From Bryobacterales bacterium (GTDB taxonomy: Bacteria > Acidobacteriota > Terriglobia > Bryobacterales > Bryobacteraceae): a stretch of 22,405 nt of DNA. The notes below the pieces were generated by a model. That model searched no databases, had not been told where the DNA came from, and worked only from the letters and a program-made list of their open reading frames with translations. Positions 9,588-17,344 of this stretch are shown one piece after another. The stretch spans positions 1 to 22,405 of the forward strand of contig DNFG01000405.1 in assembly GCA_003487005.1 (NCBI GenBank), written 5' to 3'. Position numbers and translations under genes: made by a program. Every line of letters starts with the position of its first letter. Position 1 is the first letter of the stretch.

Positions 9588-12500
9588 TTAATGATCGGCG
9601 CGGATGTCGCAGCGCAGGCAGCGGCAGGTCTCTTCCATGGCCTCGACAGGCGCGAGCGGGAAGGTGGTTTCCGCAAAAGTAGCGGCGCGCTCGGCGGGAT
9701 CGAGCTCGCGCGTGTGGTGGCGGCCGGCGTTGCTGGGATGCGCCGGGACCGTCATGCCGTAGTGGAATTCGGGCCAGATGAGAGGCCAGCGGTAGTCGTC
9801 CATCAACGCCTGATCGATCGTGCGGGCCGCCTTCTTGCCCCAGCCCATTGCGTTCGAGACGTTCGAGGCGCCGGTGATCAGATCGCCGCCGGCATAGAAG
9901 TTGGGCCGGCTGGTCAGCAGCGTGTGGCGGTCCACCTCGAGCATCGTCCCGCCTTCTTTCAGTCGCAGCCCCGAGGCCTTGACGAAATCGAGATCGACGG
10001 TTTCCCCCACCGCGAGAATCACGGTGTCACAGGCGACGCGCAGGATCTCATCGGTCGGCACCGGGCGGCGGCGCCCGCTGCGGTCGAATTCACCAAGAGT
10101 CGTCTTGACGCACTCGATGGCCTGAATACCGCCGGAGCCGTCGTCCACGATGCGGTGGGGCGCGGCGAGGAACACGATCTTTGCGCCCTCGGCCTCGGCT
10201 GCCTCGGTCTCCTCGCGGATGGCGGGCATGTCTTTGCGCTCGCGCCGGTAGACGATGGTCACGTTCGCGCCCAGCCGCAAAGCCGTGCGCGCCGAATCGA
10301 TGGCCGCGTTCCCGCCGCCGATCACCACCACATTGCGGCCGAGCGGCGTGGTTTCGTCCTTGTTCACGGATTCGAGGAAGGGCAACGCGTGCAGCACTCC
10401 GCGCAGTTCCGTCCCCGCGAGGTAGACCCACGACTCCTTCCACGTGCCGATCGAAAGGAAGACGACGTCATGAGCCGCGTCCAGTTCATTCAGCGTGAGA
10501 TCGCGGCCCACCATGGTGTTGAAGACGAACTGCACGCCCAGCCGCCGGATCAATTCGAGTTCGTGCTGAATAATTTCCACGGGCAGCCGGTAATCAGGCA
10601 ACGCGTAACGCAACATGCCGCCGGCTTCCGCGTTGCTGTCGTAGACCGTCACTTCGTGCCCGAGCAGCGCACAGTAGTAAGCACAACTCAGGCCGGCCGG
10701 ACCCGCTCCCACCACCGCAACCTTGCGGCCCGTGGGCGGAAGCCGGCGCTCCACAACCCGGCCAATCAACGCTTCATAGCGCGGAGTCCCGTAAATCGAA
10801 TCGGCGATGTACCGGTGCACTTCGCGCATATTCACTGCGTCGTCGATGGCCGACCGACGGCAGCGATTGTCGCAGGGATGCTGGCACACCCGGCCCGTGG
10901 ACGCGGGCAGCGGATTATCCAGTACCACCGACAGGAAGGCGTCCTCCAGGCGGTCCTCCTTGAGCAGTTGGAGAAACCGGGGGATATTCATGTGCAGCGG
11001 ACAGGAGTTCTCACACGGGGAAAGCGCCAGTTCCTCACACACCCCCGCGCGGCAGCGATGGGCGCGGACATGGTCCTCGAACTCGCGCCGGAAATGGCGC
11101 ATCGACGTCAGCACCGGGTTGGGTGCGCTCTGTCCGAGCCCGCACAGGCTCATGTCGCGAATCATGCGGCTCAGTTCGTCGAGCGTGTCGAGATCGCTGT
11201 CCGTCGCTTCGCCGTGCGTGAACCGGTTGAGGATCCGCAGCGCCTGATCCAGACCCGCACGGCAAGGCGTGCACTTGCCGCAAGACTCCGAGTGCGTGAA
11301 CTCAACGAAGTACCGCGCCACGTCCACCATGCAGTTGTCTTCGTCCATCACCACCATGCCGCCCGAACCCATGATCGACCCCAACTGCGCCAGCGTCTCG
11401 TAGTCCACCGGCGTGTCGAACATCTCCTGCGGGATCGTGCCGCCCGACGGTCCGCCCGTCTGCACCGCTTTCACCGCCTTGCCGTGCGTCGCGCCGCCGC
11501 CAATGTCATAGACGAAGGTCTTCAGCGGCGTCCCCAGCGGCATCTCCACCAGTCCGGTGTTCTGCACCTTGCCCACCAGCGAAAAGACCTTCGTGCCGGG
11601 GCTCTTCGGTGAACCCGTCTCGGTAAACCACGCCGCGCCCTTCACCACAATCGGCGCCACGTTGTACCAGGTCTCCACGTTATTGATGTTCGTCGGGTAC
11701 CCGAACAGGCCTTTTTCGGCCGGGTAGGGCGGTCGCGGCGTCGGCCTGCCCGCGCGGCCTTCGAGCGACCGGATCAGTGCCGTTTCTTCGCCGCACACAA
11801 ACGCGCCCGCGCCCTCCACCAGCGCGATGTCGAAGTTGAACCCGCGGCCCAGTATGTCACGGCCCAGGAGCCCATACTCGCGCGCCTGGTCCATCGCCTG
11901 CTGCAAGCGGTGTACCGCCAGCGGATACTCCGCGCGCACATACAACAGCCCTTCCGTTGCGCCGGTCACATAACCGGCGATGATCATGCCTTCGATCATC
12001 GAGTGAGGGTCGCCCTCGATCTCGTTGCGGTTCATGTACGCGCCCGGGTCGCCCTCGTCCGCGTTCGAGATCAGGAACTTGCGCTCCGCCTTCGCCTTGC
12101 GCAGCATTTCCCACTTGAGGCCTGTCTGATAACCGGCGCCGCCGCGGCCTCGCAATTTGGCGGCTTTCAACTGTTCGATCACCGCTTCGGGCTTCGCGTC
12201 AATCAGCACTTCATACAGTGCCTGATACCCGCCCACCGCGATGTACTCCTCAATCTCCAGCGGCGAGATCAGCCCGCAGTTGCGCAGCACGATCTTCTTC
12301 TGACCCTTGAAGAACGGCACTTCGTGCCAGTGCGGAATGTCCGGCTGGCCCACTCCATACTTGATCGTCGCCGTGATGTGATCCCAATCCTCGATCTTGC
12401 ACAGGGCCAGCTCCGCGGGAATTCGACCCGCGGCGAGGTGGTCCAGCAGCGCCGGCACATCCGAAGCCTGAATGCGGCGCAGCACCACCAGCGGCTGTCC

Positions 12501-12746
12501 CGGCAGCAGGACATTCACCAGTGGCTCCTCGGCGCAGAAGCCGAAACAGCCGGTCCGGGTCAGATGAAAGCCCAGCCCGAGATTATGGATCGAATCGGCG
12601 AAGGCATGGTACACGGCCTCGGCGCCGTTGCCCATGCCGCAGGTGCCCATCCCGATCGCGATCCGCGGCACGCCTGGGATCAACTTGCGCAGACCGGCGG
12701 CGCGGGCGGCATTGAACGAGCTCAGATCATTGATGCGTTGAGTCAT
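9588..12746 (-). CDS. hoxF: HoxF/NuoF diaphorase fused to a GltD/NfnB-like FAD-NAD(P)H oxidoreductase
   Basis: This 1052-residue fusion is about double the usual HoxF length. Order of parts: an N-terminal thioredoxin-like ferredoxin domain (about 25-90; Cys36, Cys67, Cys71), then the NuoF core. In the core, the FMN loop is RGRGGAGYQTGLKW (about 199-212), ISNADEGDPGA follows at 226-236, and the NADH-binding EGAGAFVCGEETA is at 311-323. The [4Fe-4S] site is SCGKCTPC (Cys489/492/495) with Cys535. Next is a Cys-rich linker typical of the GltD N-terminus (Cys565, 570, 578, 582, then 621, 625, 629). The FAD-binding VVGAGPAGLS (678-687) and NAD(P)-binding VIGGGNAAIDSA (808-819) follow, with VYRRERKDMPA (832-842), whose arginines suggest NADP(H). 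The C-terminus ends in CRCLRC (1041-1046). It lies between hoxE and hoxU with 14- and 13-base gaps. NADH oxidation by the NuoF half is established for the family; the role of the GltD half is inferred. Confidence 0.92.
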   Translation of the reverse strand: MTQRINDLSSFNAARAAGLRKLIPGVPRIAIGMGTCGMGNGAEAVYHAFADSIHNLGLGFHLTRTGCFGFCAEEPLVNVLLPGQPLVVLRRIQASDVPALLDHLAAGRIPAELALCKIEDWDHITATIKYGVGQPDIPHWHEVPFFKGQKKIVLRNCGLISPLEIEEYIAVGGYQALYEVLIDAKPEAVIEQLKAAKLRGRGGAGYQTGLKWEMLRKAKAERKFLISNADEGDPGAYMNRNEIEGDPHSMIEGMIIAGYVTGATEGLLYVRAEYPLAVHRLQQAMDQAREYGLLGRDILGRGFNFDIALVEGAGAFVCGEETALIRSLEGRAGRPTPRPPYPAEKGLFGYPTNINNVETWYNVAPIVVKGAAWFTETGSPKSPGTKVFSLVGKVQNTGLVEMPLGTPLKTFVYDIGGGATHGKAVKAVQTGGPSGGTIPQEMFDTPVDYETLAQLGSIMGSGGMVVMDEDNCMVDVARYFVEFTHSESCGKCTPCRAGLDQALRILNRFTHGEATDSDLDTLDELSRMIRDMSLCGLGQSAPNPVLTSMRHFRREFEDHVRAHRCRAGVCEELALSPCENSCPLHMNIPRFLQLLKEDRLEDAFLSVVLDNPLPASTGRVCQHPCDNRCRRSAIDDAVNMREVHRYIADSIYGTPRYEALIGRVVERRLPPTGRKVAVVGAGPAGLSCAYYCALLGHEVTVYDSNAEAGGMLRYALPDYRLPVEIIQHELELIRRLGVQFVFNTMVGRDLTLNELDAAHDVVFLSIGTWKESWVYLAGTELRGVLHALPFLESVNKDETTPLGRNVVVIGGGNAAIDSARTALRLGANVTIVYRRERKDMPAIREETEAAEAEGAKIVFLAAPHRIVDDGSGGIQAIECVKTTLGEFDRSGRRRPVPTDEILRVACDTVILAVGETVDLDFVKASGLRLKEGGTMLEVDRHTLLTSRPNFYAGGDLITGASNVSNAMGWGKKAARTIDQALMDDYRWPLIWPEFHYGMTVPAHPSNAGRHHTRELDPAERAATFAETTFPLAPVEAMEETCRCLRCDIRADH

Positions 12747-12760
12747 GGCTGGGTCTCCGG

Positions 12761-13291
12761 TCAGCGGCGCAACTGCTCCACCTCGCGCTGCAATGCGCGT
12801 TCATTGACATGTCCCAGCACCTGGTGATCGACTTCGGCCACCGGCGCCAGCGCGCATTGCCCGAAACAGGCAACTGTCCGGACTGTCACTGCTCCGTCGG
12901 GCGTCGTCGCCGTCAGCTTGTCCGCGCTGCCCTCATCCTCGTCCTCCCGCAGTCCCAACTGCAGCCGCACGCTCTCCAACAGGCGCATCGAACCACGCGT
13001 GTGACACGCCGTTCCCCGGCAGATGCATACCGTGTGCCGCCCCTGCGGCTTCAGGTTAAACAATGCATAAAAAGTGACGACATTATAGATTCTTGACTCG
13101 GGAATTCCCGTCCGCCGGGCGAGGTATTCCAGCATCGGCGCCGGCAGGTACTTCTCCGGCTGCCGCTCCTGAATCCGTTCGAGCACCGTCAACAGCATGC
13201 CCGGGCGGCCATCCTGGTCGCTGATGATCTGATCGAGAAAGTCCTGGTCCTCGCGGCGCAATTGCGCGGGTGAAGGCGGAGCGAAAGTCAT
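12761..13291 (-). CDS. hoxE: Hydrogenase diaphorase subunit HoxE (NuoE-like)
   Basis: This is a 24-kDa-type thioredoxin-fold subunit with one [2Fe-2S] cluster, partner of the NuoF-like flavoprotein. The 176 residues include the conserved helix region RIYNVVTFYALFN (68-80) and the cluster motif CxxxxC at Cys91/Cys96 (CRGTAC) plus CxxxC at Cys142/Cys146 (CFGQC). An acidic insert (EDEDEGS, about 116-122) lies between them. The ATG at 13291 is preceded by AGGAG (13297-13301). It is the first gene of the hox operon and is 70 bases from the upstream heparinase-like gene on the same strand. A HoxE subunit is typical of pentameric hydrogenases of this class. Confidence 0.93.
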   Translation of the reverse strand: MTFAPPSPAQLRREDQDFLDQIISDQDGRPGMLLTVLERIQERQPEKYLPAPMLEYLARRTGIPESRIYNVVTFYALFNLKPQGRHTVCICRGTACHTRGSMRLLESVRLQLGLREDEDEGSADKLTATTPDGAVTVRTVACFGQCALAPVAEVDHQVLGHVNERALQREVEQLRR

Positions 13292-13323
13292 GCAGACTCC
13301 TGGTTACGCAAGTTCGTCTTCAG

Positions 13324-13351
13324 ATAATCACACCCTGGACTCTGAAATCAA
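13324..13351 (-). promoter_or_regulatory. Possible promoter of the hox operon
   Basis: Read on the minus strand, TTGATT (13346-13351) and GATTAT (13324-13329) are separated by 16 bases, with a TG just upstream of the -10 box. It lies in the 70-base gap before hoxE, and transcription would begin about 25 bases before the ATG. The matches are moderate, and no sigma-54 GG-N10-GC site was seen. Confidence 0.35.
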
Positions 13352-13371
13352 GGCAGGGGCATTACCCCGCC
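13352..13371 (-). terminator. Weak hairpin at the heparinase gene stop
   Basis: On the minus strand GGCGGGG pairs with CCCCTGCC (one bulged base) around a five-base loop and is followed by TTGATTT. The hairpin includes the stop codon of the upstream gene and has a poor T tract. It may only partly separate that gene from hoxE. Confidence 0.25.
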
Positions 13372-15314
13372 AGCCGAACCCGCAGCCGCCACTCGCCCGC
13401 TTGGTCCGCCTTTGCGGCCAGCAGCCGGATTCGCCGGATCGTGGACCCCCACACCGGCTTCAGCCGGGCATCTTCCGTCGTCTCCACGTCCACCTGCACC
13501 TCGAGAGTGTGCGCGAACCGCAACTCCACTGCCGCCGTTCCGCCGCCCACCAGTCGCAATATCCCCGCCCCGTCGCGCACCACTTCGCGCGTGGTCACCA
13601 GGTTGAACTCCACCCGGTTCGCCGCCCGCGCAAAACGCGCCGTGTCCTCCACCACGACCTCGCCGCTTTGCCGGTCCAGCCTGAAGCGCCGTTGCCAGGA
13701 CTCCACGCCTGCCACTTCCGGCCACGCTCGAGCGATCTCCATCGACAGGCTTGCCCCGGCCTCTTCGGTGGTATACCGGCACTCCCGCGCCTCGAATCTC
13801 CTCCCCGCGCCCTGCATCACCCCGTTCACCGTCGGCAGATTGTGCCAACCAGACTGCATCGTCCAGATGTCGTAGCGCTGCGGGGAGAAAGTTCTCGCCG
13901 TGTACGTCTCCACCCCGATATCAATCAGAACCGGCGCGCCGTCGGCGTACACAATGAAGTTCCCCACGTCATTGTGATTATGGCTTTCGGCATTGTGTCC
14001 CCCCTGCGCCGCCAGATACAGCCCATCCGCCGAACCCCCTTTCATCCTCGCCGCGAAGAATTGCGCTTGGGGCAGCCAGACGTCGCGCATCAGTGCGGCG
14101 CCCGCCGGGGACTTCATTTCCTCCCCGTGGTGGACCATCGCCTCCAATTGACGCGCAATCGAACTCCCAGCCAAGGCCCGCTCCGGCGCCCGCTGCACTG
14201 CCCACGCTCCGTGCTCCATCATCCGCGCATCGCCGATTCGTTTCCCAAACCGGTACACCAGGTCGCCGTCGATTATTGTCCGCGCCGAAGCGTCGGCGAA
14301 GTTCACATACCAGTCCTCATGGATGTGGGCCCGGTAGATGTAGCGCCCAATCTCCTTCACCAGCGGCGTTTCAAAGAAGTCCGCGCGGCCAATCGTCGCC
14401 GAATGCAGCAGGTCCAGGCACTCAAACATCGATCCACCCGCATGCCCCCAATACCCCGGCCCTTCATCGCACCCGCCATCAGGATGGTACGCGTCCAGAA
14501 ACCGGTCGAGTGATCTCAGCACCTTCGCCACCGTCGCCGCCCGTCGCCCCTCGTTTTCCTCCAGCAGCAGCGCGCACGTCAGCCAGTTCGAATTGATCCA
14601 CGGATTCCAGTTGTTCACCGCCCGCGAGCCGTCGAAGCCCATCCACCAGAAATCCTCCCGCGACCAACAGGGCTCCAGGACTCTCCGCCGCACTTCCCCA
14701 GCCAACCGCGGCCGCACCAGCGGCGACAACGCCCCCAACTCCTCGCCCAGCAGATAGTCGACCCACGCCACCAGGCTCCCCGTGTCCGCCGCGAACAGGT
14801 CCACCGTCGGTTCCGCGACATCCGGTAACCCCGGCCCGGCCCCTTGCAGGTACAGATGCGCCGGTACTCCCCAGTACGTCTCCTCGCAGGTCAGCCAAAG
14901 GCCGTCCAGCAGAGGGTCCAGAAATCGGCCATTGCCCTCAAAGCACTCTGCCAGCGCGAGCGCGCGGATCCGGTTCCGCCGTTCGCTCCGCACCGACTCA
15001 AACCGGCTCCGGTTCCCCTCGCGCTTGAACTCCAGGAACAATGTCGCCGGCAGCGAAGGCCACGGTTCATTCGCGACCTCTTCCGCCCGGCGCACACCCG
15101 CCGCCCGCGCCACCGCCGGCATCTTCGCCCAGGCTGCCCGCTCGCTCGCCTTCGGGTAGGGCTTCCACTGTCCGCGCGGCAGAAGCGCCGCTCCCAACCG
15201 CGCTGCGTTCCAGTCCCCGCTCAGCATCCGCCGCTCCGCCGGGGCCTGCGCCGCCGCCAGCAGTGGGCTTGCCGCTGCAGCGCGCAGCACCGTTCGTCGT
15301 GAAAATTCCGGCAT
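13362..15314 (-). CDS. Tat-exported heparinase II/III-family polysaccharide lyase-like protein
   Basis: This is a predicted periplasmic or secreted lyase acting on acidic polysaccharides. The 650-residue protein begins with MPEFSRRTVLRAAAASPLLAAA, a twin-arginine signal with a hydrophobic core. A long alpha-helical domain (about 60-390, rich in Trp and His, including VNNWNPWINSNW) fits the alpha/alpha-toroid of the family. The C-terminal beta-rich part contains QGGHNAESHNHNDVGNF, the typical heparinase II/III-like block of His and Asn residues. The frame continues upstream to 15425, but the Tat motif fixes the start at 15314. It stands alone, divergent from the two-repeat secreted protein. 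Substrate is not readable, and no transporter or sulfatase genes accompany it. Confidence 0.85.
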   Translation of the reverse strand: MPEFSRRTVLRAAAASPLLAAAQAPAERRMLSGDWNAARLGAALLPRGQWKPYPKASERAAWAKMPAVARAAGVRRAEEVANEPWPSLPATLFLEFKREGNRSRFESVRSERRNRIRALALAECFEGNGRFLDPLLDGLWLTCEETYWGVPAHLYLQGAGPGLPDVAEPTVDLFAADTGSLVAWVDYLLGEELGALSPLVRPRLAGEVRRRVLEPCWSREDFWWMGFDGSRAVNNWNPWINSNWLTCALLLEENEGRRAATVAKVLRSLDRFLDAYHPDGGCDEGPGYWGHAGGSMFECLDLLHSATIGRADFFETPLVKEIGRYIYRAHIHEDWYVNFADASARTIIDGDLVYRFGKRIGDARMMEHGAWAVQRAPERALAGSSIARQLEAMVHHGEEMKSPAGAALMRDVWLPQAQFFAARMKGGSADGLYLAAQGGHNAESHNHNDVGNFIVYADGAPVLIDIGVETYTARTFSPQRYDIWTMQSGWHNLPTVNGVMQGAGRRFEARECRYTTEEAGASLSMEIARAWPEVAGVESWQRRFRLDRQSGEVVVEDTARFARAANRVEFNLVTTREVVRDGAGILRLVGGGTAAVELRFAHTLEVQVDVETTEDARLKPVWGSTIRRIRLLAAKADQAGEWRLRVRLAG

Positions 15315-15376
15315 GGCTCTGTCTGGTTCTATCACACTGGCGTCCGGGCTTAAGTAGAATGAGGATGGATAACCCC

Positions 15377-16024
15377 ATGCGACTCCCACAGCTTTTCCTC
15401 GCGATTCTTCTGGCCGTTCCCGCATTCGCGAACGGCGTTCTCGGCACCTGGTCCGTCTCCGCCACGGATCCGGAAGGCCAGGTCCACAAGTCTGAGATGG
15501 TCATCGAACAGGACGGCTCCGCCCTCAAGGGTGTCGTCAAGGCCGGCCAGAACACCATCACCCTGCAGAATGTGCAACTCCAGGGCGAAGAACTCTCCTT
15601 CAAGCTGCCCTGGGATTACATGGTCCTCACTCTGAAACTCCGCCTCGCCGGCGATGAAATGAAGGGCACCTTCGCCACCGCTGAAGGCGACGGCGGCCCC
15701 GTTGTCGCAAGGCGTATCGGCGCTCCCGCCGCCGCCGGCCCTGCCGGCCGCTGGAAGGTCACGGTCGTCACCGATTCCGGCCGTGAAATGAAAGTCGATG
15801 TCGAACTCAAGGAAGACGCCGGCAAATGGACCGGCACCATCACCACCCCCGATGGCATGAGCCTTCCCCTCGCCGACATCGTCGCCTCCGCCCAGGCCGT
15901 CTCATTCAAAATCCCCACTGACCAGGGCTCGTTCGTCATCAAGATGGCTCCTGAAGGCGCCGGCATGAAGGGCACCTACACCACCCCCGACGGCGTCTCC
16001 GGCAACCTCACCGCTGCCCGCTAA
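15377..16024 (+). CDS. Secreted protein of two homologous ~90-residue repeats
   Basis: No named family is assigned. The 215-residue protein starts with a clear signal peptide (MRLPQLFLAILLAVPAFA). Residues 22-112 and 123-215 are diverged copies of one beta-rich unit. LSFKLPWD (73-80) aligns with VSFKIPTD (175-182), and DEMKGTFAT (93-101) aligns with AGMKGTYTT (195-203). Each copy opens with a G-x-W-x-V strand. The strand pattern resembles a lipocalin or lipocalin-like barrel. Possible starts are ATG 15359, 15365 and 15377; the last leaves a compact signal peptide and has GAGGA at 15361-15365, so it is preferred. TAGAAT at 15355-15360 could be a -10 box but would give almost no leader. It is divergent from the heparinase-like gene and 27 bases upstream of the PLP enzyme gene. 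Confidence 0.75.
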   Translation: MRLPQLFLAILLAVPAFANGVLGTWSVSATDPEGQVHKSEMVIEQDGSALKGVVKAGQNTITLQNVQLQGEELSFKLPWDYMVLTLKLRLAGDEMKGTFATAEGDGGPVVARRIGAPAAAGPAGRWKVTVVTDSGREMKVDVELKEDAGKWTGTITTPDGMSLPLADIVASAQAVSFKIPTDQGSFVIKMAPEGAGMKGTYTTPDGVSGNLTAAR

Positions 16025-16051
16025 GCGCGATATTCTGGTGGGGCGCCCATC

Positions 16052-16981
16052 ATGACGCCCCACTTCCCCTCCCGCAACTTCTACATCAACTCTCTCGCGC
16101 CCACCCCCCTTGTCTCCGTCCAACTCGATGCTGCCGATCCGCCCATATGGTGCAAACTCGAGTTCCTCAACCCCAGCGGCTCCACCAAGGACCGCATCGC
16201 CCGCTACATCCTTGAGAAAGCCTGGCGCGAAGGACGCCTCCGCCCCGGCGATGTCGTCATCGAAGCCTCCTCCGGCTCCACCTCCATCGCCATGGCTCTT
16301 GCCTCCGCCCAACTCGGACTCCGCTTCATCGCCGTCATGCCCGCCACCGTCAGTTCCGAACGCCTCCACATGATCCGCGGCTTCGGCGGCGAGACTCACC
16401 TGATCTCTTCGGGCGGCATCCATGAAGCCATCCGCGAAACCGAACGTCTCGCCGCCGAACTCAACGCCTTCCTCCCCCGCCAGTTCGCCAACCCCGACAA
16501 CGCCCGTGCCCACCAGCACGGCACCGCCCGTGAAGTGTTGGACCAGATCCCCGGCGGCGCCGTCGATGCCGTCGTCAGCGGCGTCGGCACCGGCGGTACC
16601 CTCGTTGGCCTCATGGAGGGCTGCCGCGACGGCGGTTGCCCCGTGACCCCCGTCCTCGCCCGCCCCGTTCACATCACCAGCACCCCCGAAGTCGAGTGCT
16701 GCAGCTTCTCCTCCAAAATCCCCGGCGTGATGGACTGCATCTCCTCCATCTTCCAGCCCGAATCCATCCCCAATCTCATCAGCCTCGAAATCCGCGACGA
16801 TGAAGCACTCGCCACCACCCGCCGTCTCATTGCCGCCGGCTTCCCCGTCGGCCCCAGTTCCGGCCTCAATTTCACCGCTGCCCTCCGCGCCGCCCGCGAA
16901 CACCTCCCCCCCGAAGCCGCCATCGTCACCGTCTTCCCCGACCGCATGGAACGCTACTTCAGCACGGGCTTGTTTGACTGA
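16052..16981 (+). CDS. PLP-dependent cysteine synthase-family protein (fold type II)
   Basis: This is a beta-replacement-type PLP enzyme of 309 residues, the usual length for cysteine synthase. Lys46 in NPSGSTKDR is the expected PLP lysine. GVGTGGT (177-183) binds the cofactor phosphate, QFANPDNARAHQHGT (144-158) is the conserved domain-interface block, and FPDRMERYFSTGLFD is the usual C-terminal end. The substrate loop that normally reads TSGNTG is SSGSTS here (73-78), and the segment after 200 (ARPVHITSTPEVECCSF) differs from CysK. The substrate may therefore not be O-acetylserine; cystathionine synthase-like or other amino-acid chemistry is possible. The start at 16052 has GGTGGGG upstream. 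It probably shares a transcript with the preceding secreted-protein gene and converges on the toxin gene 15 bases away. Confidence 0.83.
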   Translation: MTPHFPSRNFYINSLAPTPLVSVQLDAADPPIWCKLEFLNPSGSTKDRIARYILEKAWREGRLRPGDVVIEASSGSTSIAMALASAQLGLRFIAVMPATVSSERLHMIRGFGGETHLISSGGIHEAIRETERLAAELNAFLPRQFANPDNARAHQHGTAREVLDQIPGGAVDAVVSGVGTGGTLVGLMEGCRDGGCPVTPVLARPVHITSTPEVECCSFSSKIPGVMDCISSIFQPESIPNLISLEIRDDEALATTRRLIAAGFPVGPSSGLNFTAALRAAREHLPPEAAIVTVFPDRMERYFSTGLFD

Positions 16982-16996
16982 CTTCGGACTCGCCAC

Positions 16997-17344
16997 CTAC
17001 TCGATATCAATCGCCGCCCGGATTCCGTCTTCAACTTCACTCAGTAGGTCCTTGGGGAGTGTGCCGATCCTCCGCCCGATCTTCGATCTGTCCAATGTCG
17101 TGATTTGATGGCACAACACGACACTCGCCTTGTTGAGCCCCGCCGTCCCGGCTGGCAACGCCACCGCTGTCGGCCCGCGTGATTGTTGCCGGCTGGAGGT
17201 TGTGACCGGAACGACGATGATCGACCCCCATGACTCCGTCCGGTTGAATCCATCACTCGTCACCACCACCACCGGCCTCCGCCCCGCCTGCTCTGACCCG
17301 GATCGCGGCGCCAGTTCAGCCCAATGCAGGTCGCCCCTTCTCAT
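16997..17344 (-). CDS. MazF/PemK-family endoribonuclease toxin
   Basis: This is a predicted sequence-specific mRNA interferase of a type II toxin-antitoxin pair. The 115-residue protein has the family start MRRGDLHWAELAP. GRRPVVVVTSDGFN (21-34) contains the catalytic-arginine region, and VVPVTTS (44-50) contains the threonine. LNKASVVLCHQITTLDRSKI follows, then a C-terminal helix. The start overlaps the antitoxin stop as ATGA (17341-17344), giving coupled translation. All family landmarks are present, so the toxin appears intact. Confidence 0.88.
   Translation of the reverse strand: MRRGDLHWAELAPRSGSEQAGRRPVVVVTSDGFNRTESWGSIIVVPVTTSSRQQSRGPTAVALPAGTAGLNKASVVLCHQITTLDRSKIGRRIGTLPKDLLSEVEDGIRAAIDIE

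Noticed and set aside
9555..11612. Long + strand open frame (685 codons) opposite hoxF
   Set aside because: It is antisense to a gene with clear NuoF and GltD motifs, its translation is rich in Arg, His and Ala without domain motifs, and long antisense frames are expected at this GC content.
13040..13095. AT-rich patch considered as a dif site, because of the skew switch
   Set aside because: It lies inside hoxE coding for the conserved RIYNVVTFYALFN region and lacks the two XerC/XerD-type half sites around a central spacer.
15041..15376. Upstream extension of the two-repeat secreted protein frame
   Set aside because: It is antisense to the heparinase-like gene and would bury the signal peptide.
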